Positions 1 to 7,404 are shown, counted from the first letter of the stretch. The stretch is 32,020 nt of DNA from an uncultured Ruminococcus sp. (GCA_945877315.1 CAMCRP010000038.1:1-32020); one strand, 5' to 3'. Made by a program: numbers and translations. Notes: generated by a model from the sequence alone, not told the origin.

Positions 1-137
1 TTATTTTCTGTTAAGATGCAATAGTAATATATATTATAAGTCTTTATATTTATCGAAGATAATGTTTATTATGGTTTATGAAAAGCTTCCTTAGAGGTGT
101 ACGAAATATTAAATAATTGTATGTTTGAATATTATTA

Positions 138-165
138 TTGACAGCAGTCTATCTATAATTATGAT
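138..165 (+). promoter_or_regulatory. Orphan sigma-A-like promoter
   Basis: A TTGACA box at 138-143 is followed 16 bp later by TATGAT at 160-165. The match to consensus is good, but no plus-strand gene follows before the remnant ATPase tail, which lies on the other strand. It may be a leftover of a lost gene or a chance match in AT-rich DNA. The rest of 1-266 shows no coding potential that I can recognise. Confidence 0.3.
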
Positions 166-266
166 AAAATAAAATATAATTTAGATTTTCATAAATAAGC
201 CAAATTGTTCTACACTTATTATTCAAACATGTAACAGGTACCGTATTTGCAAATCGGCACTTTCAT

Positions 267-509
267 TTAAAAATTCATTATTTCGTTAAGGTCTGCGAGA
301 ATAATACTGTCATCAGTTCTTGCCTCGTTTATTACTGCCTCGGTAAATCCCGATTTTGAAAAAAGAGCATAGAATGTGCGGTTTTTAGTTTTGCCGAATA
401 TGTCCGCTTTGGCTTTTAGCTCACGGAGTACAGAAATATCAAGCTTTTCATTTCGCCATTTGCATTCACCAAAAATATAATCATTTCTGTCACAGGCGAC
501 TATGTGAAA
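267..509 (-). pseudogene. C-terminal remnant of a DUF234-type ATPase
   Basis: The minus strand carries an open 80-codon stretch ending in TAA at 267-269. It has no start codon and is blocked upstream by an in-frame TGA at 510-512. The translation contains IVACDRNDYIFGECKWRNEK followed by a leucine- and lysine-rich helix. This is the hallmark of the C-terminal DUF234 nuclease-like domain (E-C-K motif) found behind an archaeal-type AAA ATPase in many Firmicutes. The ATPase part (about 350 residues) is absent, so this is a scrap of a larger gene lost by deletion or rearrangement. A different gutted ATPase (AAA/DUF4143 type) lies at 26.1-26.6 kb. Family assignment is from the motif only. Confidence 0.7.
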
Positions 510-576
510 TCAAAGTAATTTACTTTAAAGTTAATTATATATCTTTTTGTCGGATATGTCAGTAGCATTTTCGATA

Positions 577-1623
577 TTAATTTACCCTGAAATAGCAGGT
601 ACTCTTACCTTTGCCTTCCTTTTTCAGCTCTCCCAATGCTGTCAGCTTGCGGAAAGCACCCTCAATAGAACTGTCGCTGAGGGTAGGACAGAGCTCACGA
701 ATATCCTGCTTTGTGAATCGCCCGATCTTATTTTTGCTTGCTCTTCGCACCATTTCAAGAGCAGGGAGCTTTGTTTCTATAAGTGACATTCGGTCCTCAA
801 AATCCTTATATGCGGCAAGTATAGTTCCGAGAATGTATTTGATAAATGGAACAATGTTTTCCGTTCCTTCATGCCAGCCCGTCTGAGATCCGGCAAGAGT
901 GCTGTAATACAGATCCTTGTCCTTTGCTATTTTTGATTCGATCGAAATATATTTGCCTACATAAAAGCCATTCTGATACATAAGCAGTGTAGTCAGCAGT
1001 CTGCTCATTCTTCCGTTTCCGTCATTGAATGGGTGGATACACAAAAAATCATGAATGAAAACAGGAATCGCAATCAGCGGTTCAAGCTCTATATTTCCAA
1101 TAACACGATTATATTCTTCACATATTCTGTCCAATGCTTCAGGCGTTTCAAAGGGCGAAAGAGGCGTAAAAAGTGTTTCCGTGTGACCGTCCGGATAGGT
1201 CGCACTGATATAATTCTGTACCGTTTTTGTTCGTCCGGCAGCGGAATTATTCATATGGCTGTACAACATTTTATGAAGCTGCAGAATATAATTTTGTGTG
1301 ATGGGAATAACATCAAAGCTTTCGTGTATTACACTCAACACATCACGATATCCCGCAATTTCCTGTTCATCACGATTTCTGGGTGCAGTTTTTTCTTCCA
1401 CAAGCTGACGAATTCTTGTGCTTGTTGTTACAATACCTTCTATTGCGTTGGACGCTTCGGTGCTTTGAATTTTTGCAATTTCTACAAGCTTTTCAAGCTC
1501 TTCCGGACGCTGTTTCAGATAAAGCTCCTGCTTGCCCGCTTCTTTATATATAGCTGCAATAAGTCCAAGAATTTCGGAGTCCCATTTCTGATCTCTTATG
1601 GCTGAATAGTTAAATGTCCTCAT
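577..1623 (-). CDS. Fic family AMPylating protein with C-terminal winged helix
   Basis: This is a 348-residue Fic protein. The core motif HPFNDGNGRMSR (about H197-R208) matches HPFx(D/E)GNGRxxR: His is the catalytic base, and the acidic residue and glycines bind Mg-ATP. Fic enzymes of this kind transfer AMP from ATP to target protein hydroxyls. The N-terminal helix carries SNAIEG (S58-G63), the (S/T)xxxE(G/N) inhibitory motif, so this is a class II, self-inhibited Fic. The last ~50 residues look like a winged helix, suggesting DNA binding and possible autoregulation. The ATG start has a GGAGG site 7-8 bases upstream. It is monocistronic, divergent from the DUF960-amidoligase set and with its own promoter at 1652-1680. 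No antitoxin gene is visible. The protein target is unknown. Confidence 0.92.
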   Translation of the reverse strand: MRTFNYSAIRDQKWDSEILGLIAAIYKEAGKQELYLKQRPEELEKLVEIAKIQSTEASNAIEGIVTTSTRIRQLVEEKTAPRNRDEQEIAGYRDVLSVIHESFDVIPITQNYILQLHKMLYSHMNNSAAGRTKTVQNYISATYPDGHTETLFTPLSPFETPEALDRICEEYNRVIGNIELEPLIAIPVFIHDFLCIHPFNDGNGRMSRLLTTLLMYQNGFYVGKYISIESKIAKDKDLYYSTLAGSQTGWHEGTENIVPFIKYILGTILAAYKDFEDRMSLIETKLPALEMVRRASKNKIGRFTKQDIRELCPTLSDSSIEGAFRKLTALGELKKEGKGKSTCYFRVN

Positions 1624-1645
1624 TACCTTACCTCCATTCTTTTTC

Positions 1646-1723
1646 CCTTAAATCATATCATAAATTAAGGAAAAAGTCAACAGACTAAGCGAAATTCCCC
1701 TTAATAGTATGCGTTAAATAAGG
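1646..1723. promoter_or_regulatory. Paired CCTTA...TAAGG palindromes at the fic promoter
   Basis: Two 25-bp interrupted palindromes of the same design occur 53 bp apart, centre to centre: 1646-1670 (CCTTAA, 13 bp, TTAAGG) and 1699-1723 (CCTTA, 15 bp, TAAGG). The first covers the fic -10 box and the second sits upstream of the -35. Matching arms, equal length and a spacing near five helical turns suggest a dimeric repressor. The winged-helix tail of the Fic protein is the obvious candidate, by inference only. Confidence 0.5.
1652..1680 (-). promoter_or_regulatory. fic promoter
   Basis: Reading the minus strand, TTGACT (1680-1675) and TATGAT (1657-1652) are separated by exactly 17 bp, giving a start near 1645, about 22 bases upstream of the fic ATG. 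The -10 box lies inside a palindrome (see 1646-1723), which suggests repression at this site. Confidence 0.72.
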
Positions 1724-1832
1724 TATTCCTATTCATAATTCATGAAATCGCACCTTCTCCAAAAGAAATTATATATCATACTCTTAGAAAGGACGGGAAT
1801 CAAAACCGCCCTTTTATTTTATTCAAAGGAGG

Positions 1833-1943
1833 ATGGACGATTTGAAAAGCAATCTGTTCACAAGGATAGCCATAGTGATCGAAACCGTCATAGCCATAGG
1901 AAAGGCGGTGATCTCTGTATGTTCCAAACGGAAAAATATCTGA
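1833..1943 (+). CDS. Possible small hydrophobic leader protein coupled to DUF960
   Basis: A short ORF follows a strong AAAGGAGG. The ATG at 1833 touches the Shine-Dalgarno; the in-frame TTG at 1842 has the better spacing (about 8-9 bases) and would give a 33-residue product. The peptide has a basic start, a hydrophobic middle (RIAIVIETVIAIGKAVISV) and a basic tail (CSKRKN), like a single-pass membrane peptide. It ends 25 bases inside the DUF960 gene in another frame, which would allow translational coupling. There is no recognised family. It could also be only the leader for the downstream gene. Confidence 0.38.
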   Translation: MDDLKSNLFTRIAIVIETVIAIGKAVISVCSKRKNI

Positions 1944-2203
1944 CACGAGGGGTAAGAAATATTGTCCCCATGACAACCCAGCTGATAATGTGGGATATGA
2001 TTTTCAGCCTTCCCGTCAGCAAGGATTATTTGCAGATATTTGAGCTTCGGGCGAATGACGGTATGCAGATCATTACCCACATTCAGGAACAGCCCGATTA
2101 CAGAAGAACGGTGACATTCAAAACCCCGACAGCTATTACACAGAAGGTTTACGTCATAGACGACGGCGACCACTGTACAATGCTGTTAGCAGAAGAATAT
2201 TGA
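1919..2203 (+). CDS. DUF960 family protein
   Basis: This is a small soluble protein of 94 residues. It has the layout I associate with DUF960: TRGV near the start, a central DYLQIFELRA, a QEQPDYRRT segment, and a C-terminal VYVIDDGDHCTMLLAEEY. An open reading frame extends upstream to 1742, but its first 59 residues have no family character. I prefer the ATG at 1919, which has AAGGCGGTGA just upstream. Function is unknown; these proteins occur in Firmicute chromosomes, phages and mobile elements. It is followed by a strong hairpin (2209-2240) and then the amidoligase gene, so the pair may share a transcript with attenuation between them. Confidence 0.72.
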   Translation: MFQTEKYLTRGVRNIVPMTTQLIMWDMIFSLPVSKDYLQIFELRANDGMQIITHIQEQPDYRRTVTFKTPTAITQKVYVIDDGDHCTMLLAEEY

Positions 2204-2208
2204 TTAAA

Positions 2209-2247
2209 ATCCCATAGGCGCCGTTTGGTGCCTATGGGATAATTTTG
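2209..2247 (+). terminator. Intrinsic terminator or attenuator after DUF960
   Basis: Arms 2209-2222 and 2227-2240 (ATCCCATAGGCGCC / GGTGCCTATGGGAT) form a 14-bp stem with a 4-base loop, followed by AATTTTG. The T-run is broken, so partial read-through into the amidoligase gene, whose GGAGG lies directly behind it, is possible. Confidence 0.7.
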
Positions 2248-2266
2248 TTTATGGAGGAAAAGAAAA

Positions 2267-3355
2267 ATGAGCGTAATGTGTGCCTACTGCGGACGCAGTC
2301 TTGATGAAGATGAAATTTACTCTTTGGGTGATGTTATTATGTGCGAGGACTGCTATGATTCAAACACCCGCACTTGCGACTGCTGCGGAGAAAGAATCTG
2401 GAACGGTGATGACGAGGGAGATGACGATATTATCCTCTGCCGCCATTGCCGTGATAACCACTATACCACTTGTGAGGACTGCGGACGGCTGATTCACGAT
2501 GACGATGCCTACTATGTGGACGATGATTCGGACTACCCCTATTGCCACAGCTGTTATACAAACCACAAGAGAAAATATATCCACAGCTATTCCTACAAGC
2601 CAGAGCCAATTTTCCACGGAGATGGAAATTTGTATATGGGCGTAGAGCTTGAAATTGACGGTGCGGGCTGTGACGATGATAATGCCGAAAAGCTCTGCGA
2701 TATTGCAGACAAGTCCCAGCTGTATATCAAAACAGACGGCAGCCTTGACGAGGGAATGGAGCTTGTAACACACCCTATGACCCTTGAATATCATCTGAAA
2801 AATATGCCTTGGAGGGAACTGACCTCCAAGGCTGTTTCTTTAGGCTATCGTTCCCATAAGACTTCTACTTGCGGACTTCATGTACATGTCAACAGAAAAG
2901 CATTTGGCAGTGACCGTTCCGAACAGGACGAAGTTATTTCCAGGATTTTGTTCTTTATTGAACGTTTCTGGCAGGAAATGCTGAGATTCTCCAGAAGAAC
3001 GGAATATCAGATAAACCGCTGGGCGGCAAGGTATGGTATCAAGGATAATCCAAAGCAAGTAATGGACAACGCAAAATCTACGGGAAAAGGGCGGTATGCT
3101 TGCATTAACCTGTGTAACTATTACACAATTGAATTCAGGATTTTCAGAGGGACATTAAAGTACAACACCCTTATTGCAACGCTTCAAATGGTCAACCGAA
3201 TTTGCGAAGCTGCAATCACCTTTAATGATGAAGAAATTACCGCACTTTCATGGCCTGAGTTTGTATCTGCAATAACCGAGCCTGAGCTTATTCAGTACCT
3301 TAAAGAAAGAAGGCTTTATGTAAATGAGCCTGTATCGGAAACGGAGGAATTTTAA
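2267..3355 (+). CDS. Amidoligase-family protein with N-terminal treble-clef zinc fingers
   Basis: A 362-residue protein of two parts. Residues 1-100 hold repeated CxxC/CxxCG pairs (CAYCGR, CEDCYD, CDCCGE, CRHCRD, CEDCGR, CHSCY), a chain of small zinc-binding treble-clef units separated by very acidic loops. From about residue 120 comes an Amidoligase_2-type catalytic domain related to glutamine synthetase and gamma-glutamylcysteine ligase. It shows GVELEI (125-130, metal-binding acidic strand), KTDGSLDEGMELVTHP (155-170), CGLHVHVNR (202-210) and YTIEFRIFRGT near residue 290. The family is predicted to form amide or peptide bonds using ATP; the substrate here is unknown. Its stop overlaps the start of the glutamine amidotransferase gene by one base (TAATG), so the two are translationally coupled. 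The amidotransferase could supply ammonia, or the pair could modify a peptide. The ATG start has AGGAGG-like GGAGGAAAAG upstream. Confidence 0.85.
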   Translation: MSVMCAYCGRSLDEDEIYSLGDVIMCEDCYDSNTRTCDCCGERIWNGDDEGDDDIILCRHCRDNHYTTCEDCGRLIHDDDAYYVDDDSDYPYCHSCYTNHKRKYIHSYSYKPEPIFHGDGNLYMGVELEIDGAGCDDDNAEKLCDIADKSQLYIKTDGSLDEGMELVTHPMTLEYHLKNMPWRELTSKAVSLGYRSHKTSTCGLHVHVNRKAFGSDRSEQDEVISRILFFIERFWQEMLRFSRRTEYQINRWAARYGIKDNPKQVMDNAKSTGKGRYACINLCNYYTIEFRIFRGTLKYNTLIATLQMVNRICEAAITFNDEEITALSWPEFVSAITEPELIQYLKERRLYVNEPVSETEEF

Positions 3356-4311
3356 TGTGCAGTTTATTTGGAATTATCGACTACAAGCATAACCTTCCCG
3401 CATTTATGAGGAGGTCAATTTTACACATTCTTTCTCGGGAATGTGAGGTGCGTGGAACAGATGCAACGGGAATTGCTTATGTATCAAACGACGGACTTCA
3501 TGTGTACAAGCGTCCCGTAAAAGCGTCAAAGTTCAAGTTTTATGTTCCGTTTGAAAGCAGAGTGGTAATAGGTCACACAAGAATGACAACGAAAGGCAAT
3601 CAGCAGATAAATTACAACAATCACCCGTTCTTCGGTAAAACCAAAAGCGGGAGATTTGCTCTTGCTCACAATGGTGTTCTCTACAATGACGAGATACTCA
3701 GGAAGTCAATGCAGCTGCCGAGTACGTCCATAGAAACGGATAGTTACATAGCCGTTCAGCTGCTTGAACACTACAATGAGATCAGCTTCGAAAGTATAGC
3801 GAAGATGGCTGAAACGGTCAGCGGTTCTTTCTGCTTCTCAATACTTACGGACAAGAATGAGGTTTATCTTGTAAAGGGCAGCAATCCGCTTGCTATTTAC
3901 AACTGCGATGGATATTATGTATATGCAAGCACTTCCGATATTCTGGATAAGGCGTTGAAGAAGCTGCGTATCAAAAAGAAAGAAAAGGTTGAAATCAAGT
4001 CGGGTGAAATTCTGAAAATATCCTCTGACGGGACTATCGAAAGAAGCACATTCAACAATGATGACTATGATTATCCCTACTATCCCTACCGTGGAAAATA
4101 TTTTGACTACTGCTTTGACGATGATGAAAACGAGCTTGACGCACTTATTATGTATGCGGGATATTTCGGCATTGACGAAAGTGACATTATGATCCTTGCC
4201 GATCTGGGATATGATGCGTTGGAGATCGAGGAGCTTATGTATGACCCTGTTATGCTGAAAGAAATCGTCAGCGAGTGCAGGGAAATGATGGCTTGTGAGA
4301 TAGGGGGATAG
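3355..4311 (+). CDS. Class-II glutamine amidotransferase (Ntn hydrolase)
   Basis: This is 318 residues. After Met removal Cys2 (MCSLFGIID) is the N-terminal nucleophile of the GATase-II family, which hydrolyses glutamine to glutamate and ammonia. Glutamine-pocket residues are in place: R76 in GHTRMTTKG, HNG at 105-107, and D129 in ETDSY. NNHPFF (about 88-93) is the usual substrate loop. There is no synthetase domain; the C-terminal ~80 residues are rich in Asp and Tyr with no recognised fold. Coupling to the upstream amidoligase argues that the ammonia, or the glutaminyl group, is used by that enzyme. Similar amidoligase plus GATase-II pairs are known from bacterial, plasmid and phage neighbourhoods. 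A terminator follows immediately, closing the operon. Confidence 0.88.
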   Translation: MCSLFGIIDYKHNLPAFMRRSILHILSRECEVRGTDATGIAYVSNDGLHVYKRPVKASKFKFYVPFESRVVIGHTRMTTKGNQQINYNNHPFFGKTKSGRFALAHNGVLYNDEILRKSMQLPSTSIETDSYIAVQLLEHYNEISFESIAKMAETVSGSFCFSILTDKNEVYLVKGSNPLAIYNCDGYYVYASTSDILDKALKKLRIKKKEKVEIKSGEILKISSDGTIERSTFNNDDYDYPYYPYRGKYFDYCFDDDENELDALIMYAGYFGIDESDIMILADLGYDALEIEELMYDPVMLKEIVSECREMMACEIGG

Positions 4312-4317
4312 AAGATG

Positions 4318-4364
4318 ACCCGGTACTGCCCTTTGATAGGGGCGGTATCGGGTATAATTTTTTT
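4318..4364 (+). terminator. Intrinsic terminator of the amidoligase operon
   Basis: Arms 4318-4331 (ACCCGGTACTGCCC) and 4340-4353 (GGGCGGTATCGGGT) form a 14-bp stem with two G-T pairs, followed by ATAATTTTTTT. This is a textbook rho-independent terminator. Confidence 0.88.
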
Positions 4365-4621
4365 GAATGTATGTATGCTTATGATCTGCTGCCGCTTGTC
4401 GCACTTTTGCCGATCAATGATTGTTGGCAGCTGAAATTGATCCTCGTTGAATTTTTTATGGAGAAGCTTGTATATTTCGCAAATACCGCACAGACCGAAT
4501 GATGCGTAATATGATAGAGCAGATTTTCTTGATTATTGTGTATAATATTGCTAATGTTTTATGACGAAAATCGAAAAATATCACAAAAAAGTTGATATTT
4601 AGAAAATTGTATGTATCGGAC
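4365..4621. other. Intergenic stretch, no gene recognised
   Basis: Between the terminator and the gmd promoter I see no convincing gene. A 43-codon ATG frame at 4371-4502 has no ribosome site. Several short TATAAT-like motifs occur around 4540 without a matching -35. Confidence 0.4.
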
Positions 4622-4650
4622 TTGATTTTTCATTCGATTTGTTTTATAAT
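4622..4650 (+). promoter_or_regulatory. Promoter of the gmd-rmd operon
   Basis: TTGATT (4622-4627), a 17-bp spacer and a perfect TATAAT (4645-4650) predict a transcript start near 4657. That is about 46 bases before the micro-ORF at 4703 and 190 bases before gmd. Confidence 0.72.
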
Positions 4651-4702
4651 ATTTATTGTGTGCAGGCTTTTATTGTACGAAATAAAAATTTTGGAGGACT
4701 TT

Positions 4703-4810
4703 ATGAAGATAACAGATGACGCCCTTCTCATCTGTGCCAAGGACAGCACCCAAGATGTTAAGAAGGTCATTGAAAATCTCAAAATATGCAATAGAAACGA
4801 GCTTGTCTGA
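4703..4810 (+). CDS. Possible 35-residue leader ORF
   Basis: The ATG at 4703 is preceded by TTGGAGGAC at good spacing and encodes 35 residues beginning MKITDDALLICAKD, with an amphipathic helical feel and two Cys. It stops 38 bases before gmd. No family is recognised. It could be a leader peptide or the truncated head of a lost gene; the promoter and ribosome site are the main support. Confidence 0.35.
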   Translation: MKITDDALLICAKDSTQDVKKVIENLKICNRNELV

Positions 4811-4848
4811 CAAGCTGAGAAAAAATTTAAAAAAGGAGAGCTATTTTT

Positions 4849-5898
4849 ATGAAAAGAGCACTTATAACAGGAGTAACCGGACAGGACGGTTCCTATCTCG
4901 CAGAGCTTCTGCTTGAAAAGGGCTATGAGGTCTACGGTTTAGTAAGAAGAAAGTCCCGTCTTGATTTTGGAAATCTTGAGGGCACCGCTGCAAAGGAAAA
5001 GGTAAACTTCATCTTCGGCGATATTACCGATATGGCTGCTATGATAAACGCTATCAAAGAGGCTCAGCCCGATGAGGTGTATAACCTGGCTGCACAGTCC
5101 TTCGTTGCACAATCCTTTAAAGAGCCTGTTGCCAGCGCAAATATTACAGGCGTTGCAGCAGCAAATATCCTTGAAGCTATCAGAACGGTAAAGCCCGACG
5201 CAAAGTATTATCAGGCATCTACCTCCGAGATGTTCGGCGGCTGCATTGAGGACCAGGGAGAGAATTTTGACGGATATACCGAAAAATCCTTCTTCCACCC
5301 CAGAAGCCCCTACGGAGTTGCAAAGCTTTATGCCCACTGGATAACAAGAAACTACCGTGAAGGCTACAATATGTTTGCCTGCTCCGGTATCCTTTTCAAC
5401 CACGAGCGCGAGAGAAGAGGACACGAGTTCGTAACAAGAAAGATAACCGACGCTGCCGCAAGGATAAAGCTGGGCGTTCAGGATCATCTTGAGCTTGGCA
5501 ATATGGACGCAAAGCGTGACTGGGGACATTCAAGAGATTATGTAAACGCCATGTGGCTCATGCTTCAGCAGGACAAGCCCGATGATTTCGTTATTGCTTC
5601 TCACGAAACACATACCGTAAGAGAGTTTGTGGAGCTTTCCTTCAAGGCTTTGGGAATCGACGTAAAGTGGAGCGGTGAGGGCGTTGACGAGGTAGGAACA
5701 GACGCTGCGACAGGCAAGGTCATCGTCAAGATAAATCCCAAGTTCTACCGTCCCGCAGAGGTGGATCTGCTTCTGGGAAATCCCGCAAAGGCGGAAAAGG
5801 TTCTCGGCTGGAAGAGAGAGGTTTCCTTCCCCATGCTGGTGGAGCTTATGGTCAAGAATGACCTTGAGCTTGTTAAAAAAGAGATCGCAAATTCCTGA
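4849..5898 (+). CDS. gmd: GDP-mannose 4,6-dehydratase
   Basis: This is 349 residues, the usual length for the family. It is a short-chain dehydrogenase/reductase enzyme that converts GDP-D-mannose to GDP-4-keto-6-deoxy-D-mannose using bound NADP. Signatures: nucleotide-binding GVTGQDG (8-14), the STSE catalytic stretch (T125 and E127), Tyr155 and Lys159 in SPYGVAK, and FNHERERRGHEFVTRKI, which is diagnostic for GMD. AAAGGAGAG lies upstream of the ATG. Only 18 bases separate it from the reductase gene, so the two form an operon. Cytoplasmic. It supplies the precursor for deoxyhexoses in the glycan whose genes lie downstream on the other strand. Confidence 0.96.
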   Translation: MKRALITGVTGQDGSYLAELLLEKGYEVYGLVRRKSRLDFGNLEGTAAKEKVNFIFGDITDMAAMINAIKEAQPDEVYNLAAQSFVAQSFKEPVASANITGVAAANILEAIRTVKPDAKYYQASTSEMFGGCIEDQGENFDGYTEKSFFHPRSPYGVAKLYAHWITRNYREGYNMFACSGILFNHERERRGHEFVTRKITDAAARIKLGVQDHLELGNMDAKRDWGHSRDYVNAMWLMLQQDKPDDFVIASHETHTVREFVELSFKALGIDVKWSGEGVDEVGTDAATGKVIVKINPKFYRPAEVDLLLGNPAKAEKVLGWKREVSFPMLVELMVKNDLELVKKEIANS

Positions 5899-5916
5899 TC
5901 TGCAGGGAATGATCAT

Positions 5917-6870
5917 ATGAAAGCATTAGTTATCGGTGCAGGCGGCTTTGTGGGCGGATACCTTATCAGCGAGCTTTGCTCGAGAAATTGGGAGGTCTGC
6001 GCCACAAAGCTGCCCCACGAAAAAATAAATATTTACGGCAAAAATGCCGTTTCATACAGCACTGCCGACCTTGATATACTTGATGAAGCTGCCATTGCAA
6101 GGCTGCTGGGCGAATTTCAGCCCGACTGCATTTTCCATCTGGCAGCGCAAAGCTCTGTTGCACTTTCATGGAAAAAGCCCGCACTTACGGCGGATATCAA
6201 CATCAAGGGCTGCATAAATCTTTTGGAAGCGGTAAGAAACATGGCATCATCTCCGAGAATACTTTTTATCGGTTCAAGCGAGGAATACGGCTATGCCGCA
6301 AACCGTCCCGAGCCGGTGGACGAAACGGTCAGACCCGACCCCGCAAACATATACGCCATAACAAAGCTTGCACAGAATATGATAGGCGAGCTTTACTGCA
6401 AGGCTTACGGTATGGATATTATTTCCGTAAGGGCGTTCAATCATATTGGTGCGGGACAGCTGCCGCAGTTCGTGGTGGCTGATTTCTGCAAACAGGCAGC
6501 CGAAATAAAGGCGGGTAAGCGTGAGCCTGTCATTCATGTGGGAAATCTGTCCGCAAAAAGAGATTTTACCGATGTCAGGGATATTGTCAGGGCATATGCC
6601 GAGCTTGCCGAGAAGGGCAGAAGCGGCGAAACCTACAACGTCGGCAGCGGACATGCAGTTTCCATACAGTCGATTCTGGATAAGATAATAGAGCTTTCGG
6701 GTACGGAAATAAAGGTCGAGGTCGATAAGGAAAGATTTCGTCCCGTAGACGTGCCTTTTGTTGAGGCAGACGTGTCCAAACTGAAAAATGACACGGGCTG
6801 GGAGAGAAAGCTCACGTTGGAAGAGTCCCTTGAAGATATTCTGCAATTCTTTGCGGGACAGCAAGGGTGA
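5917..6870 (+). CDS. rmd: GDP-4-keto-6-deoxy-D-mannose reductase (GDP-D-rhamnose forming)
   Basis: A 317-residue SDR protein with GAGGFVG (7-13) for NADPH, S120/S121 and Y146xxxK150 as catalytic residues. The segment FNHIGAGQLPQFVVADFCKQ is typical of RMD-type reductases; fucose synthase (Fcl) has different sequence here. With gmd directly upstream the likely product is GDP-D-rhamnose, which is uncommon compared with dTDP-L-rhamnose. The alternative is a 4-epimerase or another deoxysugar reductase, because the family is large. Its Shine-Dalgarno is weak (CAGGGAATGA). A strong hairpin ends the transcript. Confidence 0.8.
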   Translation: MKALVIGAGGFVGGYLISELCSRNWEVCATKLPHEKINIYGKNAVSYSTADLDILDEAAIARLLGEFQPDCIFHLAAQSSVALSWKKPALTADINIKGCINLLEAVRNMASSPRILFIGSSEEYGYAANRPEPVDETVRPDPANIYAITKLAQNMIGELYCKAYGMDIISVRAFNHIGAGQLPQFVVADFCKQAAEIKAGKREPVIHVGNLSAKRDFTDVRDIVRAYAELAEKGRSGETYNVGSGHAVSIQSILDKIIELSGTEIKVEVDKERFRPVDVPFVEADVSKLKNDTGWERKLTLEESLEDILQFFAGQQG

Positions 6871-6893
6871 ATAAATCAGACGGATCATAATTA

Positions 6894-6932
6894 AGCGGGG
6901 CTGCCGAAGCACAATGCTTCGGCAGCCCCGCT
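6894..6932 (+). terminator. 17-bp perfect hairpin after rmd
   Basis: Arms 6894-6910 and 6916-6932 are perfectly complementary (AGCGGGGCTGCCGAAGC and its complement) around the loop ACAAT. No clear T-run follows, so this may be a bidirectional or factor-assisted terminator. Confidence 0.72.
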
Positions 6933-7331
6933 GCAGTAAGAGCCATTTTACATACAAACAGCAAATTTTCTTTTATTTTGTAACTAAATGTAAAAAGAAA
7001 TATGATACAATAAAATCGGTATTTTTATGCAAAATTAAAAAGAAAGGTATGATGAAATGAGAGAGCTATTGGTGCTTTAGCCAAAAATCCTTGTGCCTTG
7101 CCGCATATGTATATGTATGATAATGTGTATATGTATGTATATATGTATTCACATAAATACGGCGGATTACAGAGTGGTGCAATGCGTCCCGCAGTTACAT
7201 AAAGGAATTTTGAAATCTATGGGCGGGGTAATACCCAACAAAATAAGTCACTCAGGCAACAGTTAAAGCAGAACTGCCGATCAAATCAGCGGTTCCCCAA
7301 TGCCGTTTCTGTGTGATTAGAGTATACCCTA
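6933..7331. other. Intergenic region upstream of the recombinase gene
   Basis: There is no convincing gene here. A Shine-Dalgarno (AGAAAGG) is followed by a 7-codon ATG frame (MRELLVL) whose stop is the first triplet of the 27-bp repeat at 7078, as if a gene start had been cut by the repeat. After the repeat comes a TATGTATATG-rich tract (about 7103-7150). It contains ATGTGTATATGTATG at 7123-7137, a 15-mer that recurs exactly in a hairpin at 23660-23674. Confidence 0.4.
7078..7104 (+). repeat. Left copy of 27-bp inverted repeat flanking the recombinase
   Basis: The 27 bases starting TAGCCAAAAATCCTTG are the reverse complement of 8118-8144 with two adjacent mismatches (TG against CA). A third partial copy in direct orientation is at 8147-8166. 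The copies bracket a ~1-kb segment holding only the recombinase gene and its control region. Confidence 0.8.
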
Positions 7332-7404
7332 TTGACATATGCAAAATATATGTCATATAAGTTAGATTTTAGCTATTGACATATGTCATAAATAAAGGTA
7401 TACT
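7332..7404 (+). promoter_or_regulatory. Tandem promoters and operators of the recombinase gene
   Basis: The main promoter is TTGACA (7376-7381), a 17-bp spacer, then TATACT (7399-7404), a near-consensus match. An upstream copy begins with the same CTATTGACATATG string; its TTGACA is at 7332-7337 and ATATAA or TATAAG near 7355-7361. The -35 of the main promoter is embedded in the palindrome GACATATGTC (7378-7387). The upstream copy has GACATAT (7334-7340) and ATATGTC (7348-7354) as a spaced palindrome. These could be repressor operators or subsites of a resolution (res) site bound by the recombinase. Confidence 0.68.

Noticed and set aside
1742..1918. 59-codon upstream extension of the DUF960 gene
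   Set aside because: Family character begins at the Met encoded at 1919. The extension overlaps a better micro-ORF in another frame and has a poor start context.
4371..4502. 43-codon ATG frame (MYAYDLLPLVALLPIND...)
   Set aside because: The sequence looks faintly protein-like but has no ribosome site, lies straight after a terminator, and has no recognisable family.
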